Shown here: positions 1 through 7,859 of the stretch, piece after piece
Layout of the letters: every line of letters starts with the position of its first letter
Position numbering within the stretch: the stretch's first letter is position 1
Assembly (NCBI GenBank): GCA_029940115.1
Contig: JAOZRQ010000191.1
Span: 1 to 11,308, forward strand
DNA: 11,308 bases
Source of the DNA: Desulfobacterales bacterium
GTDB lineage: Bacteria; Desulfobacterota; Desulfobacteria; Desulfobacterales; 4be13
Direction: 5' to 3'
Translations under genes and position numbers: made by a program
The notes under the pieces: generated by a model
Databases searched by the model: none
What the model was told of the DNA's origin: nothing
The model's input: only the letters and a program-made list of their open reading frames with translations

Positions 1-51
1 CATCCTCATATCCGCTGTCATATTCACAGTCCGGGCCTCCCCGAAATCCGT

Positions 52-57
52 TATAAT
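52..57 (+). promoter_or_regulatory. Possible -10 element upstream of the first gene
   Basis: A perfect TATAAT lies 88 bases before the first start codon, but no convincing -35 hexamer sits 16-18 bases upstream, so this is only a weak promoter candidate. The rest of the leader holds a short inverted repeat, TGCAA-gtt-TTGCA (91-103), which would be well placed as a small operator just downstream of a start site, and a strong SD (AGGAGG, 131-136). Nothing else is recognisable in 1-144. The first gene could equally be transcribed from an upstream operon that the window cuts off. Confidence 0.2.
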
Positions 58-144
58 CAGGAAAATGTTTGTCGCATCGGGGTGCCAAATTGCAAGTTTT
101 GCACGCTGTCAGAACAAACTTTCATTTAACAGGAGGAGAAATAC

Positions 145-1389
145 ATGGCAGAGGAAAAGGCTAAACGGAAGAAAATCAAGGCCACCGGCCAGATGCAGAA
201 GATCATGGCCGACTATTTCTATGAACTGAACGACGCGGCAATGTCAGGCGACAAGAAGATCGCTTGGTGTACCAGCGTCGGCCCTGCGGAGATACTCAGG
301 GGGATGGGCTTTCTGGTCCACTTTCCCGAAAACCACGGCGCGATGCTCGGCGCGACCCGCATGGCCACCGACCTGATCCCCCACGCGAACGCGCTCGGAT
401 ATTCCCCGGATATCTGCTCCTATCTCACCGCGGACATCGGCGCGTACGTCAAAGGGATCACGCCGTTGTCCAAGGCGTATGAGGGCATCGAAAGCCTGCC
501 GAAGCCCGATGTGCTGATCTATAACACCAACCAATGCAGGGACGTCAAGGATTGGTTTGCCTGGTACGCAAGGGAGTTCAAGGTTCCGCTGCTCGGCATC
601 GAGACGTATGTGGGTGTCGGAGATGTCACCGAAGATCATATCATCTCCATCGCCAAGCAGATGGAAGCCCTGATCCCATCACTCGAGGAGATATCCGGAA
701 GAAAATCCGACAGGGATGAACTCAAGCGGGTGCTGGCCCTTTCCCGTGAATGCTCGGATCTCTGGAAAGAAGTGCTCGACACCGCTTCCGCGGTTCCGTC
801 TCCCCTGACCTTTTTCGACGGAACGATTCACATGGGGCCTGCGGTGGTGCTGAGGGGAACTCAGCAACCGGTGGATTACTACAAGACCCTGCTTGCGGAG
901 CTGAAAGAGCGGATTGAGAACAAGGAGGGCGCGATGGATGACGAGCAGTTCCGGCTCTACTGGGACGGCATGCCAGTCTGGGGCAGACTCAGCGCACATG
1001 CCAAGCTGTTTGCCAGCCTGAACACGAATGTGCTCGCCTCGACCTACTGCAACAGTTGGATATTCGCGGAGTTTGACGCGGATGATCCGTTCAACAGCAT
1101 GGCCAGGGCCTACACCAAGCTCTTCATCGTCCGATCCGACGAGACCAAGGAGCAGTATATCAAAGATATGATGGCCTTCTTCAAGGTTGATGGCATCATC
1201 TACCACGACGCGAAGACCTGCCCCAACAACTCCAACTGCCGCTACGGGATGCCCCAGCGGCTGGAGAAAGAGACAAGCATCCCGAGCCTCACCATCAACG
1301 GTGACCTGAACGACATGCGGCTTGTCTCCGACGAGCAGACCAAGACCAATGTCGAGGCATTTGTTGAGCAATTGGCAGAGAGAAAGTGA
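145..1389 (+). CDS. 2-hydroxyacyl-CoA dehydratase / benzoyl-CoA reductase-type Fe-S subunit
   Basis: A 414-residue cytoplasmic protein of the HgdA/HgdB-BcrB/BcrC family, whose members carry a cysteine-ligated Fe-S cluster and use radical electron transfer to dehydrate 2-hydroxyacyl-CoA or reduce benzoyl-CoA. Family features seen: an N-terminal WCTSVGPAEILRGMG segment (residues 41-55), SPDICSYLTADIG (87-99), YNTNQC (126-131), and a C-terminal TCPNNSNCRYGMPQR block (358-372) followed by SLTINGDLND. Candidate cluster ligands are Cys42, Cys91, Cys131, Cys203, Cys302, Cys359 and Cys365; the first three lie in the segments the family normally uses. Length fits one subunit of the heterodimer. The partner subunit and the ATP-dependent activator are not in the window and may lie upstream. 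The start is fixed by AGGAGG 8 bases before ATG. An acyl-CoA synthetase gene follows after an 80-base gap. Family assignment is firm; the substrate (aromatic or 2-hydroxyacyl CoA) is not determinable. Confidence 0.88.
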   Translation: MAEEKAKRKKIKATGQMQKIMADYFYELNDAAMSGDKKIAWCTSVGPAEILRGMGFLVHFPENHGAMLGATRMATDLIPHANALGYSPDICSYLTADIGAYVKGITPLSKAYEGIESLPKPDVLIYNTNQCRDVKDWFAWYAREFKVPLLGIETYVGVGDVTEDHIISIAKQMEALIPSLEEISGRKSDRDELKRVLALSRECSDLWKEVLDTASAVPSPLTFFDGTIHMGPAVVLRGTQQPVDYYKTLLAELKERIENKEGAMDDEQFRLYWDGMPVWGRLSAHAKLFASLNTNVLASTYCNSWIFAEFDADDPFNSMARAYTKLFIVRSDETKEQYIKDMMAFFKVDGIIYHDAKTCPNNSNCRYGMPQRLEKETSIPSLTINGDLNDMRLVSDEQTKTNVEAFVEQLAERK

Positions 1390-1449
1390 AGCTGTAAGCT
1401 CTAAGCTGTAAGCTGGATTCTTGCAACTTACAGCTTACAACTTACAGCT
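1390..1449. repeat. Palindromic intergenic repeat (AGCTGTAAG family)
   Basis: Begins at the base after the stop codon of the upstream gene. AGCTGTAAG (1390-1398) pairs with CTTACAGCT (1441-1449), and AAGCTGTAAG (1403-1412) pairs with CTTACAGCTT (1427-1436), with 4-base internal loops on both sides. This gives a 9+10-bp stepped stem around a 14-base loop. Six T residues follow (1451-1456), so it might act as a weak terminator or processing site between the two genes. The same 11-mer AAGCTGTAAGC recurs at 5443-5453 before the ATPase gene, which points to a dispersed repeat family rather than a one-off terminator. Confidence 0.75.
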
Positions 1450-1468
1450 ATTTTTTAAGGAGAACAAC

Positions 1469-3544
1469 ATGTTGGATTCATTATTCAGACCTAAATCAGT
1501 GGCCGTCATCGGCGCTTCTACGAAGGAGTTTCATATCGGCAACCGGGTGATCAGGAATTTGGTGGATTTCGGATTCAAAGGTCCGATCTATCCGATCAAC
1601 CCGAAGGCGGATGAGATTCGGGGGATCAAGGCATACAAGTCGATCATGGATGTCCCGGAGGATGGGATTGACGTGGTGCATATGGTCATCCCGGGCAAGT
1701 TTGTGCCCCAGGCTGTTGAAGACTGCGGCAAAAAGGGCGTAAAAAACATCATCATCAATTCCGGCGGATTTGCGGAGGTGGGCCCCGAAGGGGAGGCGAT
1801 CCAGAACGATTTCCTGGAGCGGGCAAAGAAGTACGGGATCCGCATCTTCGGCCCCAACTGCCAAGGGATCATCAATTCGGACCCTGACATCAGGGCCTAC
1901 TGCAACTTCACCTTCACCAAACCGGAGCCGGGGCAGATCTCCATCACTGCCTTGAGCGGCGGCGTGGCCGAGGTGATTCACCAAGCCTTCTCCCAGATGG
2001 GGGTTGGCACACGGATATACGCATCCAACGGGAATGCATGCGATATCACCATCCCGGAGATCGTCAGGTATCTCGGCGATGATGAGGGAACCCGGGTGGT
2101 GGTGCTGTATGTGGAAGGGCTTCGGGACGCGGCCACGTTCATGGAGGTGGCCAAAGAGGTCGCCGCGAAGAAGCCGGTGCTTGCCATGAAGGCGGGGCGC
2201 ACCGAAGTCGGCGCGAAAGCGGCCTCCTCCCACACCGGCGGGCTGGCACGGGTGGACATCGCGACGGAACTGATCTTCAGGAAAGCCGGGATTCTCACGT
2301 TCAGAGACGAAGGGCAGCTCTGCCAAGCGGCCGCGGCCTTTGCGTCCCAGCCGATTCCCAAGGGGAACCGCGTCGGCATCATCACGAACACCGGGGGGCC
2401 TGCGGTGATCGGAACCGATGTCTTTGGGGAGGCCGGGCTGGAGATTCCTCCGTTGAGTGAGAATGCGGTAAAGGCCCTGAAGGAGAAACTGTTCCCCGAA
2501 GCGGCCGTCAGCAACCCCACCGACATCCTCGCTACCGGAACTGGCGAACATTACCGGGCCGCGATGGAGGTGATGATGGATGAGGAGCAGATAGACAGCA
2601 TCTTCATCAACTTCGTCACCCCCTTCTTTGTGGATACCGAGGCGATTGCCACAGAGATCGTCGCGGTGAACCAGCAGAAGCGGAAACCGATCGTCTGCAA
2701 CCTGATGACGGATCCGGGGCAATGGACCGAGACGGTGAGGATTCTCAAGGAGGGCGGCGTCCCCTGTTTTGCCTTTCCGAGTGACGCCGCGAGGGCCTTG
2801 ACCGCCATGGTGCAGTATGATGAAATCCGTTCTCGCGACATCGGCGAACCCGCGGTCTTCGATGATGTGGACCAGGCAAAGGCGCAGGGGATTTTTGAGA
2901 AGGCAAAGGGTCGGGAGGTCCTTTCGGCCACGGATGTCTATGATATCCTAAGCGCATATCGCATCCCGGTCGCGGGCTGGCGCATGGCAGCCCATGCCGA
3001 AGAAGCAGTGACCGCCGCGGGGGAGATCGGCTTTCCGGTGGTGGTGAAGGCGGATGCGGAGAGCATCGTGCATAAGAGCGACATGGGCGGTGTGGCCGTG
3101 AACTTGGCTGACGGGGATGCGGTGAGGGCCGTGGTGGAAGATATGGAGAAGAAGTTGAACGCGGATGACCTGAAGTTCTTCATCCAAAAGTACATGCCGG
3201 GGGGAAAGGAGATCATCGTGGGCGCGAAGGCCGAGCCGGGGCTGGGGCATCTGATCATGTTCGGGCTCGGCGGCATCTATGTCGAGGTGCTGAAAGACGT
3301 GGTATTCAATCTCACGCCTGTCACCCGGTTCGAGGCTGAGGAGATGCTCGCATCCATCAAGACCGCCGCGATACTCGATGGCGTCAGAGGGGAGAAGGGG
3401 GTGCATCAGGCGGGGCTGGTGGAGATCATCCAGCGGCTCTCCCAACTAATCAGCGACCTGCCGGGGATTCAGGAGATGGATCTGAATCCGGTCATCGCGT
3501 ATGAGGATCAGGTCTTTGTGGTGGATGCGCGGATTGCAGTATAG
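1469..3544 (+). CDS. ADP-forming acyl-CoA synthetase (acetate--CoA ligase type), fused alpha-beta
   Basis: A 691-residue fused NDP-forming acyl-CoA synthetase, which interconverts an acyl-CoA plus ADP and phosphate with the free acid, CoA and ATP. Order of parts: CoA-binding Rossmann-like domain (about 8-140, VAVIGAS at 11-17, GPNCQGIINSDPD at 128-140), a succinyl-CoA-ligase-like region with the phosphohistidine motif SSHTGG (His255), a second ligase-like segment (RVGIITNTGGPAVIG, about 301-315), then an ATP-grasp domain (about 475-691) with the IVHKSDMGGV motif (His535) known in the family as the second phosphate-carrying histidine. A longer reading from 1421 is possible, but I chose ATG 1469 because AAGGAG (1457-1462) lies six bases before it and the residues added by 1421 come from the palindromic repeat. 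Substrate is unknown. Beside a dehydratase/reductase-type subunit it may harvest ATP from, or activate, an aromatic or other organic acid. The visible catalytic motifs are intact. Confidence 0.9.
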   Translation: MLDSLFRPKSVAVIGASTKEFHIGNRVIRNLVDFGFKGPIYPINPKADEIRGIKAYKSIMDVPEDGIDVVHMVIPGKFVPQAVEDCGKKGVKNIIINSGGFAEVGPEGEAIQNDFLERAKKYGIRIFGPNCQGIINSDPDIRAYCNFTFTKPEPGQISITALSGGVAEVIHQAFSQMGVGTRIYASNGNACDITIPEIVRYLGDDEGTRVVVLYVEGLRDAATFMEVAKEVAAKKPVLAMKAGRTEVGAKAASSHTGGLARVDIATELIFRKAGILTFRDEGQLCQAAAAFASQPIPKGNRVGIITNTGGPAVIGTDVFGEAGLEIPPLSENAVKALKEKLFPEAAVSNPTDILATGTGEHYRAAMEVMMDEEQIDSIFINFVTPFFVDTEAIATEIVAVNQQKRKPIVCNLMTDPGQWTETVRILKEGGVPCFAFPSDAARALTAMVQYDEIRSRDIGEPAVFDDVDQAKAQGIFEKAKGREVLSATDVYDILSAYRIPVAGWRMAAHAEEAVTAAGEIGFPVVVKADAESIVHKSDMGGVAVNLADGDAVRAVVEDMEKKLNADDLKFFIQKYMPGGKEIIVGAKAEPGLGHLIMFGLGGIYVEVLKDVVFNLTPVTRFEAEEMLASIKTAAILDGVRGEKGVHQAGLVEIIQRLSQLISDLPGIQEMDLNPVIAYEDQVFVVDARIAV

Positions 3545-3553
3545 GCTTCAAAT

Positions 3554-3587
3554 GCAAGGGTGCCGCTTGTTGCAACACTTGCTTTTT
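3554..3587 (+). terminator. Weak terminator-like hairpin after the acyl-CoA synthetase gene
   Basis: GCAAG (3554-3558) can pair with CTTGC (3578-3582), and five T residues follow (3583-3587). The loop itself contains the 10-base palindrome TGTTGCAACA (3568-3577). The continuous stem is only five base pairs, so efficiency would be modest. Its position ten bases after the stop codon is the best argument for it. The remaining interval up to 3723 shows only a distant GGGTGCA/TGCACCC pair (3610-3616 with 3691-3697) and no convincing gene or promoter. Confidence 0.25.
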
Positions 3588-3723
3588 CAAAGGCGAGCTT
3601 GTTTCAAGAGGGTGCATGATGAATGATCGTCAATCCGACGGGAGCAGACACGGGGTTTACCGAATATTTGCCTTTTGGAATATCATCAGTTGCACCCGTT
3701 TCAAAACAGGAAACCGATAAAAA

Positions 3724-5412
3724 TTGGAAAACCGTCCAGACTTACCCTTTCTTGGAGAGCAATTGATAGAGAGGGGACTGATCACCCCCGAGGATCTGCA
3801 AAAGGCAGAGACATTTCAGGGACGCATCGGCGGAAGGCTCGGAAGCATCCTGATCCGCATCGGTGCGATATCAGAGGATAATCTCCTGAGCGTCTTCTCC
3901 GATCTGCTCAATATCCCCCTGCTTGGAGAGCAGGACCTGCCGGCCGACCCTGGCGTCTTCCACCAGATCATCGCCCAAAGCGGCATTGATCTCGACTGGT
4001 GGCTGGATCAGGAGGTCCTGGCATGGGAAGGCCCAGAGGAACAGATATGCTGCATTGCCCGGGATCCCTTGAATGACAGCCTTGCCGAAGTGCTGAATCG
4101 TCTCTTTCCCGGTCGGAAGATAGCCCCCTTTCTCATCCCGAACCATCAACTGGAGCGGGCATTGGACGAGGTTGTCCGATCAGGCTCCGGCATCGCGGCT
4201 GGGGAAAATGATATCAAACAACTGCGGGAACTGGCCGAGGAGGCGCCGGTGATCGAGTTCGTCAACAATCTGCTCTCCCAGGCGTATGATCAGGGGGCCT
4301 CAGACGTGCATGTGGAACCGGGTGAGCATACCATGGACGTCCGGTTTCGCATAGACGGCATACTCTACTCCCGTTTCTCCCTGCCCAGGGATCGCTTTCC
4401 CGCGATCTCCTCCCGGATCAAGCTGATCTCCGGCATGGACATTGCCGAACGCCGTCTGCCCCAGGATGGCCACCTGAGCATCCGTCTGAGCGGGGAGGCC
4501 GTTGACATCCGGGTATCCGCAGCGCCCGGCGTCCATGGGGAATCGGTTGTCCTTCGCCTGCTGCCAAAGGAGCGACAAGGGTTCTCCCTTCAAAATCTGG
4601 GGCTTGAGCCGGACAATTATCGCTTGTTCCGCAAATGGATAAAGGAGCCCCACGGCATCATTCTGGTGACCGGCCCCACCGGATCCGGGAAGTCCACCAC
4701 GCTCTATGCCGCGCTGGAGGCGGTCCATGACAAGGAAAAGAAGATCATCACGGTGGAGGATCCGGTGGAATACCATCTGGAGGGGATCACCCAGATCCAG
4801 ACCCACAGCGAGATCGGCTACACCTTTGCCCGGGCGCTCCGTTCCATCCTACGCCAGGACCCTGACGTGATCCTGATCGGCGAGATACGGGACAAGGAGA
4901 CCGCAGAGATTGCCGTGCAGTCCTCCCTGACCGGTCATCTGGTGCTCTCGACGCTGCACACCAACGACGCGGTGAGCGCGTTCACCCGCCTGATTGACAT
5001 GGGGATTGAGCCGTTCCTCGTGGCCACGCCTGTGCGGGCCGTCATGGCCCAGCGTCTGGTCCGCCGGCTCTGCCCGAGTTGTGCGGAACCGGGGGAGCCG
5101 ATCCGGGATATCCAAGAAATGGCCCGGGCCGCCATTCCCTTAGAACTGGCCAGAGAGACGCCGGCATGGCGGAATCCCGTGGGGTGCCCTGCGTGTCAGG
5201 GGACCGGATACAAGGGCCGGGAAGGGATCTATGAACTCGTATCCGTGACCCCGGATATCCAGCATCTCATCCTGACTGGCAAAACAGGGGGGGAGATGCG
5301 TCGGCAGGTCAGGGAGCAGAACTGCCGAAACCTGCGTCAAGATGGCCTGCTGAAAGCCTGGAAGGGGGTCACGAGCGTGGAAGAGGTGCTTCGAGTGACT
5401 TCGGAAGGATGA
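3724..5412 (+). CDS. gspE: Type II secretion / type IV pilus assembly ATPase, GspE/PilB family
   Basis: A 562-residue secretion ATPase that acts as a cytoplasmic hexamer and drives pseudopilus extension through the GspF platform. It starts with an MshEN-type N-terminal domain (about 1-70, LGEQLIERGLITPEDLQKA). The ATPase core has Walker A GPTGSGKSTT (317-326), an Asp box ITVEDPVEY (342-350), Walker B ILIGEIRD (383-390) and a His box TGHLVLSTLHTND (403-415). The zinc-binding cysteine pairs are Cys450/Cys453 and Cys488/Cys491. All catalytic elements look intact. The start is a TTG: an in-frame TAA sits at 3718-3720 and no ATG occurs near the N-terminal domain; an AGGA about 13 bases upstream is a weak ribosome site. 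gspF, normally adjacent, is displaced about 4 kb downstream. The stop codon lies in a heptamer repeat, so the extreme C-terminus may be altered. PilB of a type IV pilus is the alternative. Confidence 0.9.
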   Translation: MENRPDLPFLGEQLIERGLITPEDLQKAETFQGRIGGRLGSILIRIGAISEDNLLSVFSDLLNIPLLGEQDLPADPGVFHQIIAQSGIDLDWWLDQEVLAWEGPEEQICCIARDPLNDSLAEVLNRLFPGRKIAPFLIPNHQLERALDEVVRSGSGIAAGENDIKQLRELAEEAPVIEFVNNLLSQAYDQGASDVHVEPGEHTMDVRFRIDGILYSRFSLPRDRFPAISSRIKLISGMDIAERRLPQDGHLSIRLSGEAVDIRVSAAPGVHGESVVLRLLPKERQGFSLQNLGLEPDNYRLFRKWIKEPHGIILVTGPTGSGKSTTLYAALEAVHDKEKKIITVEDPVEYHLEGITQIQTHSEIGYTFARALRSILRQDPDVILIGEIRDKETAEIAVQSSLTGHLVLSTLHTNDAVSAFTRLIDMGIEPFLVATPVRAVMAQRLVRRLCPSCAEPGEPIRDIQEMARAAIPLELARETPAWRNPVGCPACQGTGYKGREGIYELVSVTPDIQHLILTGKTGGEMRRQVREQNCRNLRQDGLLKAWKGVTSVEEVLRVTSEG

Positions 5413-5427
5413 AGGGTGAAGGATGAA
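5407..5427. repeat. Three tandem heptamers at the gspE stop codon
   Basis: GGATGAA, GGGTGAA and GGATGAA follow one another without gaps, and the first copy contains the gspE stop codon (5410-5412). Simple repeats of this kind are short slippage-prone tracts. Here it marks the edge of the accessory DNA between gspE and gspF. Confidence 0.6.
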
Positions 5428-5441
5428 ATGTCGGTCTTGAA

Positions 5442-5461
5442 TAAGCTGTAAGCACAGCTTA
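5442..5461. repeat. Small palindrome of the AGCTGTAAG repeat family
   Basis: TAAGCTGT (5442-5449) and ACAGCTTA (5454-5461) form a perfect 8-bp stem with loop AAGC. The sequence shares the 11-mer AAGCTGTAAGC with the element after the first gene (1390-1449). It ends ten bases before the SD of the ATPase gene, so it lies in that gene's leader or marks the junction where the ATPase cassette was joined. Confidence 0.6.
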
Positions 5462-5484
5462 CAGCTACATAAGGAGGAACGAGT

Positions 5485-7278
5485 ATGAAAAAACTCCCCT
5501 ATGCGATCGCGAACTTCCTCACCATCCGTGGGGAGGATTACCTCTATGTTGACCGGACATCCCACATCCGCACACTGGAGAACATGAGCGGGAGAAGCTT
5601 CCTGTTCGTCCGGCCCCGGCGGTTCGGCAAGTCCCTGTGGCTGAACGTGCTGAGCCGCTACTACGACCTCGCCTTGGCCGACAGGTTCGAGACCCTCTTC
5701 GGCGATCTTGACATCGGGAGAAACCCCACCCCGCTCCGCAACCGCTACTTCGTGATGACATGGAACTTCTCCAGGGTTGATCCGTGGGGCACGGTGGATG
5801 AGATTGCCGAGCGGATGAACGGGACGTTCAACAACACGATTGAAAAGTTTCTGGCGTACTATTCCGAACATCTCCCGTGTTCCGTCAAGGTGAGGGGCCA
5901 GGCCATTGACACGCTCGACAACCTGCTCACGGCTGTGGCCAAGGCGTCGGGAAGGCTCTTCCTGCTCATTGACGAATACGACAATTTCGCCAACGAGGTG
6001 ATGGCGACGGATGAGGCGGCTTACAGGGGATTGGTTCGCAAGGAGGGGCCCCTGAAAACCCTGTACAAAGGCCTGAAGGACCTGATGGAGAACAGCGTGT
6101 TGGACAGGTTGTTTGTCACGGGCGTCTCCCCTGTCGTGATGAGCGACATCACCAGCGGCGCCAACATCTTCAAGAATCTCTATCTCCGCAAGGAATTCAA
6201 CACATTGTGCGGATTTACGCAGGCGGAGATGACAGGCATGCTAACTGACATCACAAAGGCCTGCGGCCTCTCGGCGTCATCCGCCAAGGAGGCGGAGGAG
6301 ATGATGAATCTCTGGTACAACGGAAGCCGCTTTTCCGCTGACAGCGACGTGAGGGTTTACAACCCGACGCTTGCGCTCTACTTTCTCGACCATTTCATGG
6401 AGACGTGCGAGTATCCCTCCCAGATGCTCGACAGCAACCTTGCCGCGGACGAGGGGAAGCTCGAATATCTCGGCAGGGTCGTGTCGGGAAGGCAGGCGGT
6501 CATCAACCTCCTACAGAGGGATGAGCCGATGGTCGTTGACGCGCTGGCGGATCGCTTCACCCTCTCCGCCATGCTTGACCGATCCGCTCAGGACAACAAG
6601 TTTCTGGCATCCTATCTCTACTATTTCGGGATGCTGACGGTCATGGGCAGGGATGCCCGGGGCAGGGTCTGCCTCACGCCGCCGAACCTTGTGACAAGGA
6701 AACTCTACTCGGATCAGATACTCCGCTTTCTCCTTCCCCTCGGCGCGGAGAGGAACGAGGCCGCGGAGGCGGTTGACCGGCTGATCGGCCATGGGGAGTT
6801 GCGGCCGCTCCTGGAATTTGTGGAAAGGAGGATATTCGTCGTCTTCAGCAACCGGGACTACCGATGGATGAACGAGTTCGCGGTGAAGATGGCCTTCACC
6901 ACGCTGCTGTTCAACGACGCGAGCTATGCGTTGTTCTCGGAGCCGGAGCTCTCCCGGGGGCATGCGGACCTCTGCCTCATCATCCGCCCGGACGCCCGCC
7001 AGTACCAGCTCTTTGACATGCTGTTCGAGTTCAAGTATGTGTCACTGAAAGCCCTGAAGTTGAGCGGCGAGAGGGTCAGAGGGATGGCGGAGGGGGAACT
7101 GCTGGAAAAATCCCCGGTGAGGGAGGCCTTCACGGATGCGGCGTCGCAGATCAGACGGTATGTGGGGGTGCTGAGGGAAAAATTCGGCCGTAAACTCAAG
7201 CTTAAGGCATACATCGTGGTCTCCGTCGGCTTTGATCGGCTACTCGGGGAGGAAATGACGGACAACTTGACGGACTGA
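5485..7278 (+). CDS. AAA-ATPase with C-terminal PD-(D/E)XK nuclease-like domain (copy 1)
   Basis: A 597-residue protein of the AAA-ATPase-like / PDDEXK_9 family (the DUF1703-type group), common in many copies per genome in anaerobes; its cellular role is not established. The N-terminus MKKLPYAIANFLTIRGEDYL with YVDRT (21-25) is typical. It carries the family Walker A variant RPRRFGKSLWLN (43-54), Walker B LFLLIDEYD (158-166) and VTGVSPVVMSD (211-221). Near the C-terminus, Asp495 (in GHADLCLI) and Glu515-x-Lys517 (LFEFKYV) match the D...(E/D)xK nuclease core. No signal peptide or membrane segment is evident. The start is well supported: AAGGAGG (5471-5477) seven bases before ATG. It sits between gspE and gspF. 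A near-identical second copy lies after gspF (10954 onward), with homology beginning just at the SD. Nuclease activity is a family expectation only. Confidence 0.9.
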   Translation: MKKLPYAIANFLTIRGEDYLYVDRTSHIRTLENMSGRSFLFVRPRRFGKSLWLNVLSRYYDLALADRFETLFGDLDIGRNPTPLRNRYFVMTWNFSRVDPWGTVDEIAERMNGTFNNTIEKFLAYYSEHLPCSVKVRGQAIDTLDNLLTAVAKASGRLFLLIDEYDNFANEVMATDEAAYRGLVRKEGPLKTLYKGLKDLMENSVLDRLFVTGVSPVVMSDITSGANIFKNLYLRKEFNTLCGFTQAEMTGMLTDITKACGLSASSAKEAEEMMNLWYNGSRFSADSDVRVYNPTLALYFLDHFMETCEYPSQMLDSNLAADEGKLEYLGRVVSGRQAVINLLQRDEPMVVDALADRFTLSAMLDRSAQDNKFLASYLYYFGMLTVMGRDARGRVCLTPPNLVTRKLYSDQILRFLLPLGAERNEAAEAVDRLIGHGELRPLLEFVERRIFVVFSNRDYRWMNEFAVKMAFTTLLFNDASYALFSEPELSRGHADLCLIIRPDARQYQLFDMLFEFKYVSLKALKLSGERVRGMAEGELLEKSPVREAFTDAASQIRRYVGVLREKFGRKLKLKAYIVVSVGFDRLLGEEMTDNLTD

Positions 7279-7284
7279 TATCGA

Positions 7285-7355
7285 GAAGGTGTTTGAAACT
7301 CTGCCCGTGCCCAATTTCGGGCAGGGCACGGGCACAGTGGTTTTCAAACACTTTC
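7285..7355 (+). terminator. Large imperfect hairpin after the ATPase gene
   Basis: The segment 7285-7312 is the near-complement of 7324-7355. GTGTTTGAAA pairs with TTTCAAACAC at the base, and GCCCGTGCCC pairs with GGGCACGGGC at the top, with a few unpaired bases between. An alternative inner hairpin, CTGCCCG (7301-7307) with CGGGCAG (7318-7324), competes with it. It starts seven bases after the stop codon. There is no long T-tract, so it may be a 3'-end stabiliser or a palindromic repeat element rather than a classical intrinsic terminator. Confidence 0.5.
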
Positions 7356-7747
7356 TGAAGATTTCGGATGGCCAAATTGCACCTTCATAGGGGCAAATCT
7401 TCCCCTGCAAATACTCCGTTTACCCCATTGACCCGAGGATGGACTTGTCATACTGTTGGGCGCATCTGAGGTTTGGTGAGAGATTGGAATGGAGGGTCCT
7501 GAAGATCGCAACCTTCGCAGGGGAGGATTTTCCCGTGCAAATACTCTCCTTACCCCATTGACCCGAGGATGGGCCTGTCATACTGTTGGGCGCATCTGAG
7601 GTTTGATGAAAGATTGGAATGGAGTCCTGAAGATTGGAGCTTTCGCAGGGGAAGATTTTCCCGTGCAAATACTCTCTTCACCCCATTGACTCAGGGATGG
7701 GATTATCATACTGTTTGGCGCATCTGAGGTTTGGTGAGAGAGTCGGG
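7356..7747. repeat. Tandem repeat, three ~129-bp units, non-coding
   Basis: Landmark TGCAAATACTC occurs at 7406, 7536 and 7664, so the periods are 130 and 128 bases. Each unit continues with CCCCATTGAC, then a CATACTGTT block, then GGCGCATCTGAGGTTTG, then (in the first two) an AGATTGGAATGGAG block. The third unit is cut short after about 84 bases, and a degenerate partial unit precedes the first. Each boundary carries a short imperfect hairpin, for example CAGGGGA (7518-7524) with TCCCGTG (7531-7537), or AGGGG/CCCCT at 7390-7407. Period lengths that are not multiples of three shift the reading frame between units, so the minus-strand open frames across it are not genes. With the flanking hairpin this accounts for the gene-free stretch after the ATPase gene. 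Confidence 0.85.
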
Positions 7748-7800
7748 TCGTTGTCGGGGGAGACATTGGGAGTTTGAAAAATTCCCCAAATCTGAGATGA

Positions 7801-7828
7801 TTGGCATGAATTTTGCTGACTGTATAAC
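7801..7828 (+). promoter_or_regulatory. Sigma70-type promoter ahead of the structured region
   Basis: TTGGCA (7801-7806, five of six to TTGACA) and TATAAC (7823-7828, five of six to TATAAT) are separated by 16 bases. Transcription would start near 7835. It is the best promoter match I found in the window and points into the structured segment and the small ORF at 8104. The -10 hexamer lies inside the left arm of a perfect inverted repeat, which suggests control by a dimeric repressor. Confidence 0.5.
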
Positions 7829-7852
7829 ATGCAGTTTTGTGATGTTATACAG
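7820..7852. promoter_or_regulatory. Perfect 11-bp inverted repeat over the -10 region, operator candidate
   Basis: CTGTATAACAT (7820-7830) and ATGTTATACAG (7842-7852) are perfect inverted copies separated by 11 bases. The left arm includes the -10 hexamer and the right arm falls just downstream of the predicted start. The spacing of half-site centres (22 bases, two helical turns) suits a dimeric DNA-binding repressor. No regulator gene is adjacent. It could alternatively be an RNA hairpin or the end of a mobile element. Confidence 0.45.
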
Positions 7853-7859
7853 AAAACTT

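Noticed and set aside
3656..3690. Sigma54 or sigma70 promoter ahead of gspE
   Set aside because: The GG and GC elements are 13 bases apart rather than 10, and the possible -10 (AATATC) is poor.
7356..7747. CRISPR array
   Set aside because: The whole ~129-bp unit is repeated, without short constant repeats alternating with unique spacers, and no cas genes are present.
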